DNA of 64,000 nt from a virus, in the IMG/VR virus record IMGVR_UViG_3300025913_000025, positions 1 to 64,000 of that record; one strand, written 5' to 3'. Shown in pieces: positions 15,375-22,809 of this stretch. Each line of letters begins with the position of its first letter. Positions within the stretch are counted from its first letter, which is position 1. The translations under genes and the position numbers were made by a program. The notes under the pieces are model-generated. The model made no database searches, was not told the DNA's origin, and worked only from the letters and a program-made list of their open reading frames with translations.

Positions 15375-16410
15375 TCGCACACCGCGCAAATCACGTCAAC
15401 CCAAGAACCCGCAAATCTTTGCGGTTTTTTCGAGCCTCACCTACACCGTCGGACGCGACAAGCGGCTCAACGCGACGGATCGTGCCGTCCTGAAAGTACT
15501 TGCGCTGAATTCATGGCACACTTACGAAGTTCGGATCTCGGTCAAGAGGCTCGGGGTTTTCGTGGACCGTTCGCGCCGGACGATCCAGCAGACGCTTGGG
15601 AAGCTCAACCGCCTGGGCTATATCGAGACCGTGATTGACCCCACGCTCAGGATCGGTCGCTTCTACGTTTTGCTCTGGCTGCGCAACAAGAAACGGCCGG
15701 AAATCGTGCCCGATCCCGGCGCGAAACCGAAGCGGCGCCTGCGCCCCGTAAATTGCCCGGAGATAACAGTCTGCAATAGCGCCTCGGAGAGCTCTTTTGA
15801 CAAACCAGAAGGCGCTTCGAATCCGGAATCCAGCGCGCAGCCGGTTAAACCTCGGCCTCGGTCTCAGCCTCGACGTTCGCGAAAGCCCAAAAACCAGACC
15901 GCCCGACCGAAGCGCGCGCAGAAAAAAAAGGAAAAACGGAGGATGGGTAAATTTGGGCGCGAAATTTTCGCTCCCGACAAGCCAGCAAATCCGGCCGGAC
16001 TCGACGAAGACGCCCTCCGGAGCCTGCTTTTCACAATCAACGACTTCCGAACGACGAACCAGGGCCGGCGCGAAGCCGTCAGCCAGGCGGCTTCGATGCT
16101 CGCGGACGGCCTCGGGGACCAGCACAGTCTCCGCGGGCATGCCGGCAATCTCTGGACGATGTACCGGAACGGCTACTCGCAAAACGCCGTATTCACCGCT
16201 CTGGGCGATGTTTACGAAAAGATGGCCGGGAAATTCGGCGAGCATCCCGGGAAGTCTTACCAACGGAAATTGGGCAATTTGTGGCGGATCGAGGACGAGT
16301 CACGTCCCTGTTTCGACGGCGACACGTATTACACGCTGGCCGGAGGTGAGACGCTCAAGGCGTTCGACCGGCGACAGGCTGCCTGGAGGGCGAGTCGTGC
16401 GAACGCCTGA
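15364..16410 (+). CDS. Winged-helix protein, possible replication initiator
   Basis: 348 residues. Residues 30-95 form a winged helix-turn-helix (TDRAVLKVLALNSW, DRSRRTIQQTLGKLNRLGYIE, then a wing). A long basic linker (PKRRLRPV, RSQPRRSRKPK, KRAQKKKEKRR) leads to a helical C-terminal domain of about 140 residues. This N-wHTH plus basic linker plus C-domain layout is known in phage and plasmid replication initiators, but no Rep family is recognised. A DNA-binding regulator is equally possible. GTG start, coupled to the leader ORF. Confidence 0.55.
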   Translation: MSINRTPRKSRQPKNPQIFAVFSSLTYTVGRDKRLNATDRAVLKVLALNSWHTYEVRISVKRLGVFVDRSRRTIQQTLGKLNRLGYIETVIDPTLRIGRFYVLLWLRNKKRPEIVPDPGAKPKRRLRPVNCPEITVCNSASESSFDKPEGASNPESSAQPVKPRPRSQPRRSRKPKNQTARPKRAQKKKEKRRMGKFGREIFAPDKPANPAGLDEDALRSLLFTINDFRTTNQGRREAVSQAASMLADGLGDQHSLRGHAGNLWTMYRNGYSQNAVFTALGDVYEKMAGKFGEHPGKSYQRKLGNLWRIEDESRPCFDGDTYYTLAGGETLKAFDRRQAAWRASRANA

Positions 16411-16440
16411 ACCCGGATTCGTTTCACCAGGATAAACGCC

Positions 16441-16776
16441 ATGACTAATTCTCCCGAGATCCGAGTCAATGTCCCCGATCTCAAAAGCGAACTGAGTCCC
16501 AACGGAGGCATGCGAATCTCAGCCTCGAACGCCGTCCGTTCCTTCCAGGCCGTTTTACGCAGAATGCCGGGGGAGATGATTTACACGACCGACGAATTCG
16601 GCGTTCGGCAATCGAAAGGCTGGGTCGCGGTGGATACAATCGAAGATATCGAGCGCGCGACTGCGGAACTGCTGCTTTGGACGGCAACAGCCAAGGTCGG
16701 CGAGGTAGCGGCTCGCATCTCGAAAGTCGCTCACCTGCGCCGCGGTGGTCTACTCGCGGCGCTCGATGAAGTCTGA
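16441..16776 (+). CDS. Hypothetical protein
   Basis: 111 residues, unrecognised. Mixed fold with a C-terminal helical part (ERATAELLLWTATAKVGEVAARISKVAHL). AGGATAAACGCC precedes the ATG. Confidence 0.6.
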   Translation: MTNSPEIRVNVPDLKSELSPNGGMRISASNAVRSFQAVLRRMPGEMIYTTDEFGVRQSKGWVAVDTIEDIERATAELLLWTATAKVGEVAARISKVAHLRRGGLLAALDEV

Positions 16777-16788
16777 AGAAGGATTCCG

Positions 16789-17034
16789 ATGACCTACGCT
16801 CAATCCGTCGCCTGCGTCAGACCGATTGCTTCGAGTGAGGCCGTGATCGCCGCCTTCACGGCTTTCGGTCGCGAGCATATCCGAAGCATGGGGCGAGGAC
16901 GCATCGCCTTCATCGGCCGCGTGATCCATGACGGCAAAGAAACGATCGAGGTGCGCGGAGGTCGTCGCACGCTCGATCGGATTCCGGACACATTCCAGGG
17001 ATTCCCGGTCCTCAAGATCATCTTCACGCCCTGA
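16789..17034 (+). CDS. Small hypothetical protein
   Basis: 81 residues, unrecognised, alpha/beta pattern (SSEAVIAAFTAFGREHIRSMG, IAFIGRVIHDGKETIEV). Last gene of the plus-strand block. Its end overlaps the end of the convergent peptidase gene by 11 bases. Confidence 0.6.
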   Translation: MTYAQSVACVRPIASSEAVIAAFTAFGREHIRSMGRGRIAFIGRVIHDGKETIEVRGGRRTLDRIPDTFQGFPVLKIIFTP

Positions 17035-17767
17035 TGCCCGGCAGATCCGCGGCATAGCTCACCGCATCGAACGCACCGAGCGGCTTCCACTCGTTCGACG
17101 TGATCGGGTAAGCCTCATCCCAGAACGTCGCGATGAAGTCGTAGCTCATCTTCTTCGGCTTGCCCCACGTCACCGTCCAGACCCAGTTGTCGTCATAGCC
17201 GAGGAGCGGGACACAGTGGCCGCCGACGCTCGGCGAGCCATCCACGACCGTCCAGGGTTCGTCGTTATCGAATTGGTCGAAGGCCGACTTCGGGCAGTTG
17301 AAGCCCATCGGAAAGGGCCCGAGCGTGGCCAGGGCGCGGCGGATCTGGTCGTCGTCCCGCGTGAAGACGTTCAGCGTCGAGCAGCCGGTGATCTTGTGCC
17401 GGTTCACGCCGATCCCGATCGTCTGCCAGTAATGCAGCGCATCGAGCATGTTCGTGCCCGGCCCGGGAGGTGGTCCGTTTGCCGGGTAGCCGGTGATCTC
17501 GCGCCAGTCTTGGATGACGACGTCGTCGGGAGGGTTGTTGTAGTGTCCGTTGTTCTTCGTGACGACCTGGATGATGATCGCGAACGCGGTCGTCACGCAG
17601 TCCGACCAGATATGGTTCCCCTTCGCCGACCACGGGAGCGGGACGTTCTGCGCCCAGTGGATCTCCTTGGGGAGATTGGACTGCGACGGCGGGACGTATT
17701 TCGCGAACTGGAGGGACCTAGGATCGTGGCGGGCGGGGAGCTTGCCGAGCTGGCCGTGAAGAGACAT
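17024..17767 (-). CDS. Papain-like (C1-type) cysteine peptidase, lysis candidate
   Basis: 247 residues. The papain plan is visible: IHWAQNVPLPWSAKGN, then SDCVTTAFAI with nucleophile Cys57 at the start of the long helix, VGGHCVPLLGYDD with catalytic His184, and TVTWGKPKKMSYDF as the last core strand. The usual Asn-Ser-Trp after His is changed. No signal peptide. Next to it on the same strand is a two-span membrane protein, so the pair could be an endolysin-holin cassette. Proteolysis in capsid maturation or in the host is another option. ATG 17767 has GGAG upstream. Confidence 0.65.
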   Translation of the reverse strand: MSLHGQLGKLPARHDPRSLQFAKYVPPSQSNLPKEIHWAQNVPLPWSAKGNHIWSDCVTTAFAIIIQVVTKNNGHYNNPPDDVVIQDWREITGYPANGPPPGPGTNMLDALHYWQTIGIGVNRHKITGCSTLNVFTRDDDQIRRALATLGPFPMGFNCPKSAFDQFDNDEPWTVVDGSPSVGGHCVPLLGYDDNWVWTVTWGKPKKMSYDFIATFWDEAYPITSNEWKPLGAFDAVSYAADLPGIRA

Positions 17768-17844
17768 TCCAGGTGACTCCGACGTGCAAAGACAGGCGTT
17801 GAACGACCGTAGACGGTCATTCTAACCTGAGCTTGCGCGGGGAG

Positions 17845-18057
17845 TCACGCGAGGCCGGCGAGGAACTTGATCGCGAGGATTCCGATCACGGCGGCCAGGA
17901 CAATCCAGAGGATCGTGATGATGAACGGCGGAATCGTGACCCCCATCTGGCGGGTAATCACGAAGACAACGCCGATGACGGCCGCGATCAAGATGATGGC
18001 GATCGCGTAGTAAACGATCGTCCCGGACACCATGGCCTGCGCGAAGAGGGAGAGCAT
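17845..18057 (-). CDS. Two-span membrane protein, holin candidate
   Basis: 70 residues, almost entirely hydrophobic. Spans lie at about 13-35 (TIVYYAIAIILIAAVIGVVF) and 43-65, with a short basic loop between them. Size and topology fit class II holins. Its position 77 bases upstream of the cysteine peptidase supports a lysis role, but any small phage membrane protein is possible. Confidence 0.55.
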   Translation of the reverse strand: MLSLFAQAMVSGTIVYYAIAIILIAAVIGVVFVITRQMGVTIPPFIITILWIVLAAVIGILAIKFLAGLA

Positions 18058-18126
18058 TCGACGCTCGATTCGTGTGAGAGAAGAGCGCGGGCGGAAACCC
18101 GTTTCCCTCTCTCAGACGTGCGAATC

Positions 18127-18387
18127 TCATGCCGGTTTGCCGAGCGATCTTCCTTCCGCGTCCGCATGATCGCCGATGATCTCAAGCATACGATCAACGA
18201 GCCGCCAACCGCGTTCGTTTTTGGCGTTCAGGTGAATCAGATCGCTTTTGAGCGTCTCGCGCTCGAGGAACAGACCATCGCGCTCCCCAGTAAGCCGGGC
18301 TATTTCCTGATCCTACTTGAGGATCTCAGCGGCGAAGTAAGCCATCGCTTCTTCTTCTGACGGTGGTATCAGCGCGAATTCACCCAT
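18127..18387 (-). pseudogene. Small coiled-coil protein gene interrupted by an in-frame amber codon
   Basis: The ATG at 18387 has a good AAAGGAACC site. Codon 25 is TAG (18315-18313), after which the same frame stays open for another 61 codons to TGA at 18127. The read-through product joins MGEFALIPPSEEEAMAYFAA to a heptad-like helix (EIARLTGERDGLFLERETLK) and a second helix. Both halves look like genuine protein. TAG is a normal stop for several genes in this window, so this is a nonsense mutation, a regulated read-through or a sequence error. Confidence 0.6.
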
Positions 18388-18402
18388 GGACCAAGGTTCC
18401 TT

Positions 18403-18867
18403 TCACGAAACAGGATGTGCCGCGCATGGGCCAGTGTGTCCGGTCGCTCGCGAGCATTGCCAGCCGTCCGGCGCTTTATCGCAAACCCGAGGGCCGATGA
18501 TGATCTCGGCGATCTCGGGGTTTTTGCAGAGCGAGTAGAGACTGTGCCATTCGGGAGGACACTGATCTTTCTCGCCCCAGGGTGTAGGGATGTGGACGAT
18601 CCCGACCATATCCCAGGAATCGTCGCGATCGGGAAGTGCGGTCAGATAGCCATGGTCGATACGAGGTTCACAGTCCTCGAATCCCTTGTCCGGGACAAAG
18701 ATGATCTCGACCTCAGAACCGAAATCAGCCAGCGTCGTAGCCTTGACTTTGTCCCATTCGGACGTCGTTAAATCCTCAGAATCGGGGTCTGTCCCGTCTT
18801 GAGCATCAATCTCCTTGCGAAGCCGCTCAAGAGTCGGAAGATTGTAGTCGCTCACAAATTTAGCCAT
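18403..18867 (-). CDS. Hypothetical protein with Cys-rich C-terminus
   Basis: 154 residues from ATG 18867 (GAGAGG upstream). Acidic N-terminal half. The C-terminus VCDKAPDGWQCSRATGHTG ending in PCAAH has the spacing of a small metal-binding motif common in phage and actinobacterial proteins. Function unknown. Confidence 0.6.
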   Translation of the reverse strand: MAKFVSDYNLPTLERLRKEIDAQDGTDPDSEDLTTSEWDKVKATTLADFGSEVEIIFVPDKGFEDCEPRIDHGYLTALPDRDDSWDMVGIVHIPTPWGEKDQCPPEWHSLYSLCKNPEIAEIIIGPRVCDKAPDGWQCSRATGHTGPCAAHPVS

Positions 18868-19162
18868 CGACCAGCCTCTCAATCTCCTGGTTCATCGTCT
18901 CGAAGGTAAACGCCGGCCCGGGTTGAACGAACATGATCGTCGCGTCGTTTCTCCGAACGATCAACGCGAACCGCAGGATCCCGAGACCGTTCTCGTCGCG
19001 GTCTTCCCAGAGAAATAGGACGCTCCCATCGTCTCCGCCCAGGGTAATGCGCACGCGATCGAGCGCAGCCGTGATCTTCTCGCGGTCGCCGGTTTTCGTC
19101 TCGCCACGGAACGAGCAGGAACTATCGACGTTGACGGTCGGTGCGTGGTCATGAACAACCAT
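18860..19162 (-). CDS. Hypothetical protein
   Basis: 100 residues, strand-rich (RVRITLGGDDGSVLFLWEDR, LRFALIVRRNDATIMFVQPG), unrecognised. Overlaps the next gene by 8 bases. GGAGCGCTGACCCTCG precedes the ATG. Confidence 0.6.
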   Translation of the reverse strand: MVVHDHAPTVNVDSSCSFRGETKTGDREKITAALDRVRITLGGDDGSVLFLWEDRDENGLGILRFALIVRRNDATIMFVQPGPAFTFETMNQEIERLVDG

Positions 19163-19168
19163 CGAGGG

Positions 19169-19342
19169 TCAGCGCTCCGGGGGAGGTTTGATCTTCATCT
19201 TCTTCGCCATATCCACAAATGCGATTCGCATCAATCGCGCCTTCGGAATCGAGGTATCACGGCTAACCTTATCGAGCCAGGCGGCGTATGCCGCACTCGC
19301 TCTCAGAAAGATTCCGGTATCGCGTTGTTTTGGGGTTGCCAT
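19169..19342 (-). CDS. Small basic protein, ribbon-helix-helix-like
   Basis: 57 residues from ATG 19342. TGIFLRASAAYAAWLDKVSR and SIPKARLMRIAFVDMAKKMK resemble the strand plus two helices of CopG/Arc-type repressors, but the match is loose. It is the first gene of the minus-strand lysis block and diverges from the VWA gene, a sensible place for a regulator. Confidence 0.45.
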   Translation of the reverse strand: MATPKQRDTGIFLRASAAYAAWLDKVSRDTSIPKARLMRIAFVDMAKKMKIKPPPER

Positions 19343-19435
19343 TGAGCTTGGTCCTGCATAGCATCTGATAGTCAACCGGAAGAATCCTATCACCGATCTT
19401 CCCAGCAATCAACCCCCGATCTCGAAAGGAACCCG

Positions 19436-20098
19436 ATGCCCAAGCCAGGATTCACCGACATCATCGTTGTCCTCGACCGCTCCGGATCGATGGAGAACAT
19501 CGCCGAATCGACGATTCAAGGCGTGAACAAATTCGTCGCGTCTCAGAAGGCGGTTCCGGGCCAGTGCGTGCTCACCCTCGCGCAGTTTGACCACGAGTAC
19601 CAGCTCGTCTACTCGGCCAAGCCGATCGCTGACGTTCCCGACTTGACCGCAGAGACGTTCGTCCCGCGTGGCCAGACGGCACTGCTCGACGCGATCGGCA
19701 GGACGATCAAAGAGACCGGCGAGCGACTGTCTGCGATGGCCGAGGAGGATCGGCCCGAGCATGTCGTGGTCGTGATCTCCACGGACGGCTTGGAGAACAA
19801 CAGCCGGTTCTTCTCTGCGGAAATGATCCAGGGCATGATCACGCATCAGACAGATGTCTACAAATGGCAGTTCGTCTACCTCGGGGCGAATCAGGATGCG
19901 ATCGCCACCGCGAAAACTATGGGCATCATGGCGAGCAACGCGATGACCTTCACCGCGAACACTCGGGGCGTGTCGTCCTACTTCGGCGGCGTGAGTGCGA
20001 AGTTCGCCGAGCTGCGCGCGGGAGTCGTTATGGATATGGCCTTCACTGACGAGGACCGGCAGAAGCAAGAGGAAGCCGCCGCAGCCGGTAAATCCTGA
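19436..20098 (+). CDS. Von Willebrand factor A domain protein
   Basis: 220 residues, essentially one VWA domain. VVLDRSGSM is the MIDAS metal motif (DxSxS). A conserved Thr lies in GQTALLDAIGRTI and an Asp in VVISTDGLEN. VWA proteins bind partners through a metal ion. Cytosolic phage versions are uncharacterised. ATG follows AAAGGAACCCG. Its stop overlaps the next ATG. Confidence 0.85.
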   Translation: MPKPGFTDIIVVLDRSGSMENIAESTIQGVNKFVASQKAVPGQCVLTLAQFDHEYQLVYSAKPIADVPDLTAETFVPRGQTALLDAIGRTIKETGERLSAMAEEDRPEHVVVVISTDGLENNSRFFSAEMIQGMITHQTDVYKWQFVYLGANQDAIATAKTMGIMASNAMTFTANTRGVSSYFGGVSAKFAELRAGVVMDMAFTDEDRQKQEEAAAAGKS

Positions 20099-20301
20099 TG
20101 CCGATCCCGGTGGGAACCCGCGTGCGCGTCAAACTCGCGCACGCATTCCGTCACGGCCAGCAGGGGATCATCCGCGAGATTTCCCCGCCTTCGGAGAACT
20201 CGACCCGGAAGAAGCAACCAAACTTCTACTGGGTCAAGTTCGCCGAACTTCCCGATGGATTCTTTGAGGAAAATGCGCTCGAAATTGTGAAAGGAGACTG
20301 A
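20098..20301 (+). CDS. Small SH3-like barrel protein
   Basis: 67 residues. VGTRVRVKLAHAFRHGQQGI and FYWVKFAELPDGFFEENALE have the pattern of a KOW/SH3-type barrel. It is translationally coupled to both neighbours through ATG/TGA overlaps. Function unknown. Confidence 0.55.
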   Translation: MPIPVGTRVRVKLAHAFRHGQQGIIREISPPSENSTRKKQPNFYWVKFAELPDGFFEENALEIVKGD

Positions 20302-20780
20302 TGGGAAACCCGATCAATATTCAGGAGTCGAAGATCCAGGCGGCGAATGCCGTGATGGCGACCTTAGGTGACGAGACGTGCCGGTTTTTCGTCCGCAGGA
20401 ATCGGCTTCGCATCGCGACCGCAGACGGGGAGAGCCAAGTCTTCGTGGCGTCGATCGGGGATCGGCTTGATATGAGCCGGACACACTTCCATTGCGGGAG
20501 TAACCGCTCGATGGCTATCGCGCAATTGGCGCACTGGCTACGTGGAAGGCGCCGGTACTCGTTACACGTCTGGAGATACTGGGTCGGACCCCCGGTCAAG
20601 CTCGGGAACGAGCGCACGCTGGAGCTTCTCGAGGCCACGGATTACGGCGATCCGGAGATGACGGCCTGCGTGGCGTGTGGGGATCCGGAGGTTGATTCGC
20701 TCGACTGGTGGACATCGCCCGAGGGAGTGACGGGGCCGTGTCACATGGGACCGAACTGTATCAAGGAGAAACGATCGTGA
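20301..20780 (+). CDS. Hypothetical protein with C-terminal cysteines
   Basis: 159 residues. The N-terminal part is alpha/beta. The C-terminal CVACGD...CHMGPNC may bind a metal. Coupled to the next gene through a GTGA overlap. Function unknown. Confidence 0.6.
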   Translation: MGNPINIQESKIQAANAVMATLGDETCRFFVRRNRLRIATADGESQVFVASIGDRLDMSRTHFHCGSNRSMAIAQLAHWLRGRRRYSLHVWRYWVGPPVKLGNERTLELLEATDYGDPEMTACVACGDPEVDSLDWWTSPEGVTGPCHMGPNCIKEKRS

Positions 20781-21394
20781 TCAATCTTCTCGACAACGAA
20801 TCTCGTCTTTCCCCCGCGCAGAAAGACTACGTTCGCGCCGTGCCGGGCAAACCCCAATCGACGATCAAATGGATCGGCCATTTTGTGAACGCGACGGTGC
20901 AATCAGCGCTGGCGGTCTTGCTCGTCTGGAACGCGCTCGGCCACACTCCCCGCCCGCTCTTTAACGTCGCCTTCGGGTGGGTTTGCATCTTCATGGCGGC
21001 CGGCTGGTTTCTCTTGGCCTGCAACCTCCTCGACGTCATTTATCTGATCGAGATAGCGGTCGATGACGACCTGAATAAAGTCCAGTTCGGCCATCCAGGC
21101 TGGGCCAAATTGACAAAGGAAGTCCGCAAGCGAATACCCGAATTCCGGCTCAGAAAAGGATGGTTGTTCTGGAGAGGCTGGTTCCTGATCCGGCAGGTCG
21201 TCACAGTAATCGGCTTGTCCATGAACGGCTATTTCGCGACCTGCGTCGTATTTATCGTGACGCTCATGGCTGAAGAGGCGAGCAGGCTTACATTGCTCCA
21301 TGCCGTTGAGGCTGCCATCGTGCAACTCGTGCCCGATGTCGCTCCCGAACTCACCAACGGCCAGGTCGGCGAGGAGGCGACTCATGCTCGTTGA
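20777..21394 (+). CDS. Multi-span membrane protein
   Basis: 205 residues from GTG 20777 (GGAGAAACGATC upstream). Probable spans at about 35-53 (VQSALAVLLVWNALG), 63-88 (FGWVCIFMAAGWFLLACNLL) and two more around 140-175. Cytoplasmic ends are charged. No family recognised; it lacks the compact size of a holin. Confidence 0.6.
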   Translation: MINLLDNESRLSPAQKDYVRAVPGKPQSTIKWIGHFVNATVQSALAVLLVWNALGHTPRPLFNVAFGWVCIFMAAGWFLLACNLLDVIYLIEIAVDDDLNKVQFGHPGWAKLTKEVRKRIPEFRLRKGWLFWRGWFLIRQVVTVIGLSMNGYFATCVVFIVTLMAEEASRLTLLHAVEAAIVQLVPDVAPELTNGQVGEEATHAR

Positions 21395-21611
21395 TGAGAC
21401 GCACGCCCTCATGACGCTCGATGAATTCGAGTCGCTGCCTGAGTCTGACGGTCGGATCCCGGAACCGGTCGAACTCGGGCTAAGATGGAAGATCGACGTC
21501 AACTCCGCTTATTCTCTTCAAAGAGGCCTGCCCGCCAAATGGGAGATGGGCGAATACGTGAAGCCGAACGGGCATATCGTGATCAAGTGGCGCGAAGTCA
21601 TCGTTGTTTGA
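21384..21611 (+). CDS. Small hypothetical protein
   Basis: 75 residues from ATG 21384 (GAGGCGACTC upstream), overlapping the membrane protein gene by 11 bases. Acidic N-terminus and a strand-rich end (GHIVIKWREVIVV). Unrecognised. Confidence 0.55.
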   Translation: MLVDETHALMTLDEFESLPESDGRIPEPVELGLRWKIDVNSAYSLQRGLPAKWEMGEYVKPNGHIVIKWREVIVV

Positions 21612-21618
21612 GGATTCA

Positions 21619-22029
21619 ATGGCGAACCCGAGACTGATGCGATTGCCGACGTTCACTGAGAAGGAACCGCTCGTGTTGCGCGAGGTCGTCGTTCCGGAGG
21701 AATTCCGGCGAGCCATAATCAACGGCCAGAACGACTACGTCCGCGCCTACACGATCGGCGAATGCACGGTCCTCGTCACGAAGGAATTCGGCAAGTGGCA
21801 TCTCTCGATCGCGCACCAGGGACACCCGAAGCGGTATCCGACCTGGGATGAATTGGCCGAGGTTCGTTATTCGGTGGTCCCGAATGACGTCACGATGGCG
21901 ATGCTCTTGCCGCCGCTCGAACAGTATGTCAACATCCATGAGCACTGCTTTCAGATGATCGAGGTTCCCGACCAACGGAGGAGTCCTCTCGAACCCGAAC
22001 CCATCGACGCCTCTCCGCATGAATGCTAA
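21619..22029 (+). CDS. Widespread phage protein of unknown function (DUF7694-like)
   Basis: 136 residues from ATG 21619 (GAGGATTCA upstream). NDYVRAYTIGECTVLVTKEF, WHLSIAHQGHPKRYPTWDEL and DVTMAMLLPPLEQYVNIHEH are the hallmark stretches of a family seen in many phages of high-GC hosts (YPTWDE, VTMAxLLPP, YVNxH). I believe this is DUF7694. Role unknown. Confidence 0.7.
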   Translation: MANPRLMRLPTFTEKEPLVLREVVVPEEFRRAIINGQNDYVRAYTIGECTVLVTKEFGKWHLSIAHQGHPKRYPTWDELAEVRYSVVPNDVTMAMLLPPLEQYVNIHEHCFQMIEVPDQRRSPLEPEPIDASPHEC

Positions 22030-22454
22030 GATCGTCCGTGGGTATCCTTCCTTCAGAATCGGTTCGCCGCTTCTTAACCCTACCGGGCCAAGCAAACGTG
22101 TATACATGGCAACGCACCGCGCTCGCCCGAATCGAGGTTCTTCCCGGCAAGCAACGATGCACCGAGCCTCAGTACGAGAGCGCCCGGAACCTCTTCTATG
22201 CCATCGGGACTCGTCACTTCCCGGATCCCAAGATCAACCTGATCTCGACCGACACGATCTCCCGATTGGTGATTCGCTGGCTGGTTGATGACCGGGAATG
22301 GACCGTCACGATCGCCAAGGATGGGACAATCCGGGACTCGATGACATCCGAGAAGGGCGAAGGTGTCATCCAGTCCTACACGATGACGCGCGAAGCCGCG
22401 CCTCACGTCCTCAAGATGGTCCGTTGGCTCCTCCTGGGAGACGAAGCGGAATGA
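22023..22454 (+). CDS. Hypothetical protein
   Basis: 143 residues from ATG 22023; the start is uncertain because a GTG at 22038 is also in frame and neither has a clear ribosome site. A CCTTCCTTC motif lies within the first codons (about 22047-22055), which hints that the true start may be further downstream. Mixed alpha/beta, ending in a helix APHVLKMVRWLLLG. Unrecognised. Confidence 0.5.
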   Translation: MLRSSVGILPSESVRRFLTLPGQANVYTWQRTALARIEVLPGKQRCTEPQYESARNLFYAIGTRHFPDPKINLISTDTISRLVIRWLVDDREWTVTIAKDGTIRDSMTSEKGEGVIQSYTMTREAAPHVLKMVRWLLLGDEAE

Positions 22455-22798
22455 TCGACTGGGCGACGGTGGCCAGGTCCGGTGACAAGAGACTCGCGGT
22501 GATCGCACCGCTTGCCCGGGAATACGTGCGCGCGGTCATGAGGCTGCAACTCGTCTGCGCGCAGGAAGGACGGCGCTACCCGCGCGGCGTCGGCCCGCTT
22601 TTCCGCGGCCGGAAGCCCAACGCCGTGTTCCGGGTCGAGCTCGCCTGGGATCGACTCCGAGGTTATCTCGACCTGCTCGATCAGCGTACCGGATCGTCGA
22701 TCACGGCGCACGTCGTCGAGGACATCCGGCAGACGGTAGACTCGATGTGGCCACGCATGCGCGAGCGATTCGAACTGCCGAGCGATGCCGCAGCCTGA
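22451..22798 (+). CDS. Hypothetical helical protein upstream of the terminase
   Basis: 115 residues, ATGA overlap with the previous gene. Helical and basic (AREYVRAVMRLQLVCAQEGRR, LDLLDQRTGSSITAHVVEDI). Its place directly before the large terminase gene is typical of small terminase subunits, but no DNA-binding motif is clear, so this is only a positional hint. Confidence 0.55.
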   Translation: MIDWATVARSGDKRLAVIAPLAREYVRAVMRLQLVCAQEGRRYPRGVGPLFRGRKPNAVFRVELAWDRLRGYLDLLDQRTGSSITAHVVEDIRQTVDSMWPRMRERFELPSDAAA

Positions 22799-22809
22799 GA
22801 GGCGAGCTC

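Noticed and set aside
18127-18387. Stop-codon reassignment (TAG as sense) in this phage
   Set aside because: Several clear genes end in TAG, including those ending at 15085, 25344, 31596 and 42274, so TAG is a stop.
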